This document shows, one piece after another, positions 17,533-25,330 of a stretch of DNA of 35,083 nt (position 1 is the first letter of the stretch; every line of letters begins with the position of its first letter). The position numbers and the translations under genes are program-made. The DNA is from Candidatus Poseidoniaceae archaeon (GTDB lineage: Archaea > Thermoplasmatota > Poseidoniia > Poseidoniales > Poseidoniaceae), in assembly GCA_949538025.1 (NCBI GenBank), contig CATISI010000129.1, positions 1 to 35,083 on the forward strand, written 5' to 3'. The notes beneath the pieces are model-generated. The model was not told where the DNA came from. It made no database searches and saw only the letters and a list, made by a program, of their open reading frames with translations.

Positions 17533-19083
17533 TCAGTTGATTCGTTGACGGCGTTCTGTTTCTGGAGAACCAACTTCACGTACCAGGCGTTCGCGTAATG
17601 CTTCATGCAACCACATACCTTGCTCCAACTCGATGAGGAGACCATAATCGATCAAGCGCTGTGGAGGTGTCCCGTCCCAATCCAAACTGTTGGCAAGGGC
17701 TTTCCAAGGAATCGGTTTGTCCGAAACAGCGAGCGTTGCCAAGAGTTCTCGCTCATCATCAGGCAAGGGCGCTAGAATTTCTTCATCCAAGAATCGTAAC
17801 CAATCTTCATGCGTCGGTTTACCGTAGAGTTCGAGCATCTCAATCGCCAACGGATGCCCCCCGGTTCGCTCATGGACATCACTCGCATCAACGTCACTGA
17901 GGTCAAGCTCATCCAACCACTGCGAGGTTTCATGCAGTGAAAGCCCGGAAAGTGGCAACTCTTCAACGATGTCTCGCGTGTGAACATCTCTTCGATCGTA
18001 AAAGTCCAGGGATGTTCGGGAAATGAGTACGAAACGTAACGGCGTTTTCTGAGAAATTTGCAGCAGTGCTCCGAGGAGATTCTTCGATTCGGATGCAATG
18101 TGATGAACGTCATCGAGAACAATCAGCCAGTATGGAGGTGGCCCGCCTGGAGCGATGGAGAAGCGCTCTCGAACAGTATACGCATCGGTCAAGTAGGCGA
18201 GCAATCGGCGTCGCCATGTATCAACGTCCAATGGAGCACCTGGGCGCAATGGAAGCGTTTCAATGAGATTGTATGGATCATGCTTCTCATCAATACCAAA
18301 ACGATGTAAAAGACTGACTGCAAGACCAACTTCACGATCCCAAGGTTGACAGGGATACCAGCAAATTGAGAGATTCGGTTGCTCGTCTTGCTTACCCGCT
18401 AACCATTCTGCAACAAGTGTCGACTTTCCAATTCCTGCAATGCCTGAAACGACGGCGAAGGCAGAGCGGCCATCAAACCAGTCATCCAGACGCTTGAGTT
18501 CGTCGTCTCGTCCGCGCATTTTTCGGGTCTGTGGTGCACTCGTGTGATAGGTTGCATGAACCCCAGCGAGCGGCTGAAGGCGCCCCGGTGGTGGAGTTGA
18601 ATCCTCATCATCCTGCTTTTTGATCAGACCAAAACGAATGTCGCCCCACGTTAGAACACCTTCGTGCTGCGCATGAAGTAGTACTTGCAACAACGACATA
18701 TCCGAAGCCAAACGGTCGGCTGCATCTTTTGATTCAATCTCAAGAAGTTGCCCATCTTTGTCCCGTACCAAGACCTTGGTTTCACCCAATTTGTTCGTTC
18801 GAAGTTTGGCCATGTCGCGACCTTCTACGGTCAATTGCCATGTCTTCTGACGTCGGTCATCGTTCTGAATCGAACGCGTGTGTTCACTCACCCAACCTTT
18901 GCGAACAAGGTCTCGCATGGTTCGGCTGACGTTCGGTGGATGTTGTGCGCATGCTTCCGCAATTCCTGGACGAGTCAAAGCAGAGGTCACGATAAATCGG
19001 TCAGCAAGATGGTCATGGTGCAAGAGGTGCAGCAAGACGCGGTCTGAGACAGCGACATTGACTTTTGGCAACCCCTCGGCCAT
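17533..19083 (-). CDS. Winged-helix (MarR-like) and STAND-type AAA ATPase, predicted transcriptional regulator
   Basis: N-terminal HTH (ALTRPGIAEACAQHPPNVSRTMRDLVRKGWV), MRGRDDELKRLDDWF, Walker A GIAGIGKST, Walker B WLIVLDDVHH, VLISRT and GGHPLAIEMLELYG STAND motifs. Confidence 0.82.
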   Translation of the reverse strand: MAEGLPKVNVAVSDRVLLHLLHHDHLADRFIVTSALTRPGIAEACAQHPPNVSRTMRDLVRKGWVSEHTRSIQNDDRRQKTWQLTVEGRDMAKLRTNKLGETKVLVRDKDGQLLEIESKDAADRLASDMSLLQVLLHAQHEGVLTWGDIRFGLIKKQDDEDSTPPPGRLQPLAGVHATYHTSAPQTRKMRGRDDELKRLDDWFDGRSAFAVVSGIAGIGKSTLVAEWLAGKQDEQPNLSICWYPCQPWDREVGLAVSLLHRFGIDEKHDPYNLIETLPLRPGAPLDVDTWRRRLLAYLTDAYTVRERFSIAPGGPPPYWLIVLDDVHHIASESKNLLGALLQISQKTPLRFVLISRTSLDFYDRRDVHTRDIVEELPLSGLSLHETSQWLDELDLSDVDASDVHERTGGHPLAIEMLELYGKPTHEDWLRFLDEEILAPLPDDERELLATLAVSDKPIPWKALANSLDWDGTPPQRLIDYGLLIELEQGMWLHEALRERLVREVGSPETERRQRIN

Positions 19084-19185
19084 GTCCCTCTGTAGAGAAT
19101 ATCACGTTCAAGCGTTCCGATGACCTGTGTTTGCACGCGCACAGAAAGACCACAACCCCTAATAAGATATCAACCTCGGAGGAGT

Positions 19186-22100
19186 ATGAGTTCTGAATTG
19201 CGCGAGAAAAGGGTCGTGAGTTGGCTTCTCATCTTCCTCATGGTTGGGATTGTCCTCTCGCCGTTGAGCGCGCACGCCGCAGATTCAGATGGTGACGGCG
19301 TGGACGATTCTATCGACGATTGCCCGTGGGCCTATGGAACCTCGACCACAGACCGCGATGGTTGTCCTGACAAAGACGGCGATGGTACGTCCGATTTCAA
19401 CGATGGATGGGCGATTGGAAATCCAAACTTCCAAAATGAATTCACAACAACGTCCAGTAGCGAATACTTTGGCGTTGATTTCTCACCCGATGGCGAAATG
19501 ATTGTTACTGCATCCGAAGATGGGTTTGTCCGGGTTTGGAACGTGACATCGCACATTAATCTCCGATCTGCGAACGCTGGAACGGATGTTAATGACGTTG
19601 CGTGGTCGGACGATGGACAGTACATAGCCGCTGCAATCAACGACGATACGATCAACATTTACTATGCAAGCAATTTGTCCTCGCTCCACGGTGCGATCAG
19701 CGTCGATGTTGGAGGAGGGGATCAAGTCAATTCTGTTGATTTCTCACCGGATGGTTCGTTGGTTGCAGTAGCCATTGGTCGTTCTGGAAACAGTGGTACG
19801 AACGGGGAAATCACGCTTATCAAAACCTCAGATGGAACCGAATTTGGTAACATGAATCCCAACGGAGAAGATCGATTCTACGATGTTGCATTCTCCCCTG
19901 ACGGAAAGCACGTAGCAGCTGCTGGAAATGGTGATTTCTTTGTCGTCAATGTGACGACGTCTGCAACCGTTTGGAGTATTTCCGACCCAAGCGCCTCAGT
20001 AAACGCCATTGCATGGTCGCCAGATGGAAACTACATCGTCATGTGCGGTGGCTGGGAAGGGAGTTCTTCGAGTGTTGACATGTACGAATTCACTGGTTCG
20101 TCTTGGTCTCGTATCTGGCAGAAAACGATGTCGACATCCTGTGCTTCAGTTGACTTTTCCTCAGACAGCACGCAAATCGCTGTTGGAATGTATTGGTACC
20201 AAACCGACGGAAATACAGCCTATGTCTATCAAGTTGATACAGGTACACAAGTTGATTCTGTAAGTGGTCCAAGGCCCGGCAACTGTCAGTCTGGAAGTAA
20301 CAACAACTGCGGCACCATCTACGGCATTTCTTGGAGTCCCGACAACACGCGTATCGTCACCGCCCACGGCAGAAACGACGAGGGTGTTTACTACTGGTTT
20401 GCTGATATCGACGAGGACAACGATGGTTACAACACCACCGACCAAGGCGATGGAATCGTTGACGCCTTCCCAACAGAAGGAACCCAATGGGACGACAGCG
20501 ATGGTGATGGCTACGGTGACAATCCTGCACCGGCGTTCCAACCTGACGAATGTCCTAACGACTGGGGCAACAGCACTGAAGACCGATTTGGATGCGCAGA
20601 TTCGGATGGGGACGGTTGGTCCGACCTCAACGACTGGGCTCCGAGCAATAAGGAGCAATGGGTCGATGCTGACAACGACGGATATGGTGACAACTACCTC
20701 TACGAAATTGCATCCAATCAACTCCACATCAACCAACGTGGAGATGCCTTCCCGGACGATGCTACACAATGGAACGACACCGATGGTGACGGTTACGGCG
20801 ACAACTACGAAGACATCTCATGGAACGAGTATCGTGCGCCAGAGTGGCCTGGTGAAATCATCGTTGGTGCACAAAACATCGACGTGTTTCCACTTGACCG
20901 AACCCAGTGGAAAGATACCGACGGAGACTGGGTTGGTGACGAACAAATGAGCGACAGAGCCGATGGATGTCCCACCATCTGGGGTGATTCCGTATACGAT
21001 CGTCTCGGCTGTGCTGACACCGACGGAGACGGATGGTCCGATCCTGACGGGAACTGGCCTGCACGAGCAGATTGTTACGGAGCAGATGCCTTCCCGAACG
21101 ATGCTACACAATGGTGCGATGAAGACAACGACGGCTTTGGTAGTAACCCTGATGGAAACAGTTCAGATGATTGTCCAAACCAAGCCGGACCGTCCACGGA
21201 AGACCAATACGGATGTCCTGACCGAGACGGTGATGGTTATTCAAACACAGGCGATCCGTTCCCCGATGACGGCACGCAATGGGAAGACTCAGACGGCGAC
21301 AACTATGGTGACAACCCTGATGGAAACAATCCTGACTTCTTCCCCAACGATCCTTCACAATGGCGAGATTCCGATGGTGATGGCTACGGAGACAATCCTG
21401 GTGGTACCAATGGCGACCGCTTCCCGAACGACCCTACGCAGTGGTCTGATGCTGACAATGATGGCTATGGAGACAACTTTGTCGATACGGATGGCGATGG
21501 CGTTTCGGAAGGTAACTCCGACGTCTGTCCCCAGACCTATGGTGAATCCAACTCAGCAACTTCTCGTGGATGTCCTGATTCCGATGGAGACGGCTTCACC
21601 GATCCAGAAGACGCATTCCCGGACCAACCGCTCCAATGGGCTGATCAAGACGGTGATGGTTTTGGCGACAACGTTCAGTTCACCGATGGTGACGAGTGTA
21701 TCGATGTCTACGGCAAGAGCACGGAGAACGGTGTGCAAGGCTGCCCTGATTCCGATGGAGACGGTCATGCCGACCCCTTCGGTGACTTCGTTGCGAAGCC
21801 GGATTGCACCGGTGCCGATGCCTTTCCGAGCGATCCACTACAGTGGTGCGACAACGACGGAGATGGTGTTGGTGACAACTACGTCTTCACGAACATCACC
21901 GTTCCTGACGAAGAGAACACCGGGTTGATGATTGAGCTCTGCGAACAAATTGGCGACGCCTTCCCAAACGATATTACACAATGGTCCGATATGGACTGCG
22001 ATGGTTATGGTGATAACCAGACTGGCATTTCGCCAGATGCTTTCCCATTACGGAAGACTCAGTACAAAGACAACGATGGTGATGGTTATGGCAACAGCAT

Positions 22101-22653
22101 TATTCAGGGTGCATACCAGAGTGATGATTGTACGAACGTTTACGGAACATCAACCATCGATCGATACGGTTGTCCTGATAGCGATAACGACGGAGTTTCA
22201 GACGCAACGGACCCGTGTATTTGGGACCCGACTGTTTCAGTAGGAGTTCCAGGACAAGTCGACTGCCCAATTTCAGAAGATCCGAACAAGGCCGATGACG
22301 AAGAGGCGGTTGCTGAAGTTGAGGCAAAATCATCCAATGTGGTGCTCTATGCAATGGGAGGTGTCATCGCATTCATGCTTGCGGCTATTCTGGTTGCTAT
22401 GCTTGCTCGACAATCAAGTCGCAACAGGCTCATGCGTGAGCGAGCCATCGAGCGAAAGGCTGAGGAACAACTCATGGATGAAGAAGAACGCCGACAACAA
22501 TGGATTGACTACTACGTCGCCAATGGTGATTTCGACAAAGCACGTGAACTTGGTTGGGTCGACCCTGCATCGCTTCCTGCATGGAAGCAGCATGAAATTC
22601 AACAACAAGAAGCACTGCAAGCATCCATCCCGACCATGCTTGATCTGGATTGA
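19186..22653 (+). CDS. Surface-anchored protein: WD40-like beta-propeller plus about 22 TSP type-3 (Ca-binding) repeats, C-terminal TM and cytoplasmic tail
   Basis: Signal peptide (WLLIFLMVGIVLSPLSAHAADSDGDG), WD40-like blades (VDFSPDGEMIVTASEDGFVRVWNV), tandem DSDGDGYGDN repeats, TM VVLYAMGGVIAFMLAAILVAML. Start at internal ATG 19186 chosen because the signal peptide follows it. Confidence 0.87.
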   Translation: MSSELREKRVVSWLLIFLMVGIVLSPLSAHAADSDGDGVDDSIDDCPWAYGTSTTDRDGCPDKDGDGTSDFNDGWAIGNPNFQNEFTTTSSSEYFGVDFSPDGEMIVTASEDGFVRVWNVTSHINLRSANAGTDVNDVAWSDDGQYIAAAINDDTINIYYASNLSSLHGAISVDVGGGDQVNSVDFSPDGSLVAVAIGRSGNSGTNGEITLIKTSDGTEFGNMNPNGEDRFYDVAFSPDGKHVAAAGNGDFFVVNVTTSATVWSISDPSASVNAIAWSPDGNYIVMCGGWEGSSSSVDMYEFTGSSWSRIWQKTMSTSCASVDFSSDSTQIAVGMYWYQTDGNTAYVYQVDTGTQVDSVSGPRPGNCQSGSNNNCGTIYGISWSPDNTRIVTAHGRNDEGVYYWFADIDEDNDGYNTTDQGDGIVDAFPTEGTQWDDSDGDGYGDNPAPAFQPDECPNDWGNSTEDRFGCADSDGDGWSDLNDWAPSNKEQWVDADNDGYGDNYLYEIASNQLHINQRGDAFPDDATQWNDTDGDGYGDNYEDISWNEYRAPEWPGEIIVGAQNIDVFPLDRTQWKDTDGDWVGDEQMSDRADGCPTIWGDSVYDRLGCADTDGDGWSDPDGNWPARADCYGADAFPNDATQWCDEDNDGFGSNPDGNSSDDCPNQAGPSTEDQYGCPDRDGDGYSNTGDPFPDDGTQWEDSDGDNYGDNPDGNNPDFFPNDPSQWRDSDGDGYGDNPGGTNGDRFPNDPTQWSDADNDGYGDNFVDTDGDGVSEGNSDVCPQTYGESNSATSRGCPDSDGDGFTDPEDAFPDQPLQWADQDGDGFGDNVQFTDGDECIDVYGKSTENGVQGCPDSDGDGHADPFGDFVAKPDCTGADAFPSDPLQWCDNDGDGVGDNYVFTNITVPDEENTGLMIELCEQIGDAFPNDITQWSDMDCDGYGDNQTGISPDAFPLRKTQYKDNDGDGYGNSIIQGAYQSDDCTNVYGTSTIDRYGCPDSDNDGVSDATDPCIWDPTVSVGVPGQVDCPISEDPNKADDEEAVAEVEAKSSNVVLYAMGGVIAFMLAAILVAMLARQSSRNRLMRERAIERKAEEQLMDEEERRQQWIDYYVANGDFDKARELGWVDPASLPAWKQHEIQQQEALQASIPTMLDLD
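20408..22250 (+). repeat. Tandem TSP3-type coding repeats (FPxDxTQWxDxDGDGYGDN and CPxxxGxSTxDRxGCPDSDGDGxxD units)
   Basis: Repeated Asp/Gly-rich codon blocks; near-identical stretches such as gatgccttccc(g/a)acgatgctacacaatgg recur near 20746 and 21088. Confidence 0.88.
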
Positions 22654-22707
22654 TTTACGCATGGTTTGTACCGTTGCCCTTTAAGTCAATGAGAACTATG
22701 CGAAAAC

Positions 22708-25287
22708 ATGGGAGAGGTGCGTATGCGTCGTCTTGTTGCAACATCCATGGTGATGTTGCTCGTCCTCCTCATCCCGGTGAGTGCTGAGGAAACAGGCACT
22801 GTTCGTCTCGAAATCGAGATATTGGATGACAATTCCAAGCCTTGGTATGGGGCAGGCGATAGCGTTCTTCTCGCTTCTTCCATCGTCAACGATGATGCTG
22901 CAACCTCCATCGCCGAAGACCCATCATGCGGTGCAGTCATGCGTGTTATCGATGCCGCAGGAACAATCATTCTCGACGAAAGCACAACGTGTCGAGGCCA
23001 AAGCCGTGGTCTTGACATCGGATCCGGAACAACAGCGCTGGACCAACATGCATGGGACTTGAGCGATCAAGAAGGCAATCTCGTTTCACCTGGACTCTAT
23101 ACCATCACCATCGAACTTGCAGGTTCTGGACTTTCAGCAACATCTGAGGTGATGGTTCAACAAAATGCAGGCATTCCATCGGAGTTGATTTTCTCAACTT
23201 CCGTCACTCATCGAGAAGATGTGTTGTCCCTCGGCGACCCGTTCATCGTCGCATACGAACTTCGCAATCCAACATCGGAGGCCATCAACATCAATTCTCT
23301 GGACGCATGTCAGCTGCTGATTTCGTTTGAAGAACAGCGGCTCGGACCATCATGCAATGCTGGACTCACGACCATTGATGCCTACGCCGTTCTCGGATTG
23401 GGTCACACCATGCATCAGGCAACCGCTGTCGGTGCCTCGACGCTGACAATTGAAACACCCGATGCGCAAGTCATTGATTCGTTCGAACTCTTCGTTCAAG
23501 AAGCGCCTGTCCTCTCTACGCCACTTGACGCTTCCGTCAACGCACTCTCTACCTCGTTCATCCAAGGCGAGTTGTTGGATGGCTCGCTCACCCTTGAAAA
23601 TGACGGAACCGAGAGTGAACTGTTGCGATTCACAAACACCTGCCGAGCAAGTTACTGGGTAGCAGGAAGTAACGGAGTTGTGTTTGATTCACTCGACCAA
23701 GCAAACTGTCGAACAGCAGAACTTGACGTTGTTGTGGGCGCATCTTCTCAGACCACATTCCCTCTCCAATCCTGGGCCTTTGTCGACGAAACGGGATGTT
23801 CCATGTTAAGCGGTGATTACGTACTCGTTGCCGAAGTGCCCGAGTTCGGCTATGCAGCCTCGATGGATGTCGACTATCGCCGCATTCAGTCCGCCGATTG
23901 CGGTACCGCTTCCGAACCTCTCACGGCCATCTCTGCTACGCTTGATGACAACGACGAGGTAATGTTCGAGTTGCAAATCACTGGAGTTGATGAGGCAACT
24001 GATATTCAGTGGCTTGAAATTTGCAAGGCATCGCTTCAACTTTGGAACCTCGATCTCTCGGAGAAAGTCGTTGCAATGAACGTTCTGTGCAACAGTAACG
24101 GGGAAGTCGATCAGGCCCTGCGCCTCTCGACAGGCGATGCTCTTCGATTCGAACTAGATGCACTGAATGTCTTTGAGTACCAAGATGCAGAATATCAAAT
24201 CCAAATCGATATGGCAACCGACCAAGACATGATGCTCGAGTACAAGTTCTCGTGGCCGTTGAACGTTGCCGTAGATGAAACGGTGGTCGTTGATGGAGAG
24301 GTCACACAGGAGGCACCAATCATCCTAGTCGATGGTGTATGGAGTGGCATCTTAACGGCTGATGGGACATGCTGGATGCTCGAGAACGATGAGGGTGTTG
24401 TGCACATGCTCGCAGATACAACCATGACCTCATGGACTCCAGAGCGTGGGCTGACAGGTACCTACCAAGCACAACAAACGAATGCTAACGATGCTTGTAA
24501 TCGATTCACTGCCGACAGTTTCACGTTTGTTGGTATCCTTCAAGAAATTCCGTTGGTAGAACAATCGCCAGCTGTCGAGGAATCCTTGATTGTCGAGAAC
24601 GAAGTTGTCGAACAAGAAACCCTCCCTGAATGGGCACCTCAAGCCGTCACAGTGCTGACCGTGAGCGCCATTCTTTCCATGCTTGGCTTTGCTGTATTCA
24701 ACAACGAAGCAATGCGCATCTCGACCACGCTCACAGGATTGTGGTTCCTCGGATTGATCGGAAAAACCTCTGAGACGAGCGATGGTCGTTTCCAACGTGG
24801 ACGGTTGTTGGGTTACCTCACAGCAAATCCTGGTTGTCATTTCCGCGCTCTCTTGTCCGCCTTGGACATGAGCAATGGACAACTCTCTCACCACCTACGC
24901 ATCCTTGAACAAGAAGAGAGTGTTTGGCGACGTAAAGACGGTCGCTTGGTCCGCTACTACCCATTGACCAACACGCTTCACCCATTGCTTGAGGATGATG
25001 CGCTTCCAGTACCGATTCTCGCTCCGGACCCACTTTCGCTTCAAGGTAAGATTTTGGTTTTGCTCGATCATGATAGCCAAATGGGAGACTTTCCAACACA
25101 AGCTGAACTTGCACAGCGACTTGACAAATCCCAACAACTCATCTCCCACCACCTCCGTACCTTGGAGAAATACGGCCTCATCGAAGGACGTCGTATGGGT
25201 ATGCGGAACCGATACAAACTCACCAAAGAAGCGATGTTCCTTCTTGAGACCAGCGAAGCGTACCTACAGAACGAGATGAACCTCTGA
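22708..25287 (+). CDS. Membrane-anchored one-component regulator: secreted BsuPI-like/beta-rich ectodomain, one TM, two C-terminal ArsR-like winged helices
   Basis: Signal peptide LVATSMVMLLVLLIPVSAEE. The repeated pattern DSVLLASSIVNDDA...DLSDQEGNLVSPGLYTITIEL is BsuPI-like. TM at AVTVLTVSAILSMLGFAVF. HTHs: LLGYLTANPGCHFRALLSALDMSNGQLSHHLRILEQEESVWRRKDGRLVRYYP and FPTQAELAQRLDKSQQLISHHLRTLEKYGLIEGRRMGMRNRYKLT. Confidence 0.8.
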   Translation: MGEVRMRRLVATSMVMLLVLLIPVSAEETGTVRLEIEILDDNSKPWYGAGDSVLLASSIVNDDAATSIAEDPSCGAVMRVIDAAGTIILDESTTCRGQSRGLDIGSGTTALDQHAWDLSDQEGNLVSPGLYTITIELAGSGLSATSEVMVQQNAGIPSELIFSTSVTHREDVLSLGDPFIVAYELRNPTSEAININSLDACQLLISFEEQRLGPSCNAGLTTIDAYAVLGLGHTMHQATAVGASTLTIETPDAQVIDSFELFVQEAPVLSTPLDASVNALSTSFIQGELLDGSLTLENDGTESELLRFTNTCRASYWVAGSNGVVFDSLDQANCRTAELDVVVGASSQTTFPLQSWAFVDETGCSMLSGDYVLVAEVPEFGYAASMDVDYRRIQSADCGTASEPLTAISATLDDNDEVMFELQITGVDEATDIQWLEICKASLQLWNLDLSEKVVAMNVLCNSNGEVDQALRLSTGDALRFELDALNVFEYQDAEYQIQIDMATDQDMMLEYKFSWPLNVAVDETVVVDGEVTQEAPIILVDGVWSGILTADGTCWMLENDEGVVHMLADTTMTSWTPERGLTGTYQAQQTNANDACNRFTADSFTFVGILQEIPLVEQSPAVEESLIVENEVVEQETLPEWAPQAVTVLTVSAILSMLGFAVFNNEAMRISTTLTGLWFLGLIGKTSETSDGRFQRGRLLGYLTANPGCHFRALLSALDMSNGQLSHHLRILEQEESVWRRKDGRLVRYYPLTNTLHPLLEDDALPVPILAPDPLSLQGKILVLLDHDSQMGDFPTQAELAQRLDKSQQLISHHLRTLEKYGLIEGRRMGMRNRYKLTKEAMFLLETSEAYLQNEMNL

Positions 25288-25330
25288 ATTCGATTCGCTG
25301 AGGTGGATTGAAGAAGGATAGCATGGAGGC

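Noticed and set aside
17082-17645. 187-aa and 210-aa minus-strand ORFs over thioredoxin
   Set aside because: Antisense to a clear thioredoxin with a WCGPC motif; no domain features.
20264-21928. 228-aa and 321-aa alternate-frame ORFs (20264-20950, 20963-21928) and the 202-aa antisense ORF 20161-20769
   Set aside because: By-products of the repetitive GAT/GAC/GGT codon content of the TSP3 tract; repetitive Thr/Met-rich or Val-rich translations.
20408-22250. Possible CRISPR-like or intergenic repeat array
   Set aside because: Repeats are in-frame protein-coding TSP3 units of variable length and without spacers.
17533-22653. STAND ATPase plus WD40 protein as an antiviral (Avs/NACHT-like) defence module
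   Set aside because: The WD40-like protein has a signal peptide and TM so is extracytoplasmic, the STAND protein has an HTH rather than an effector domain, and no other defence or mobile genes are nearby.
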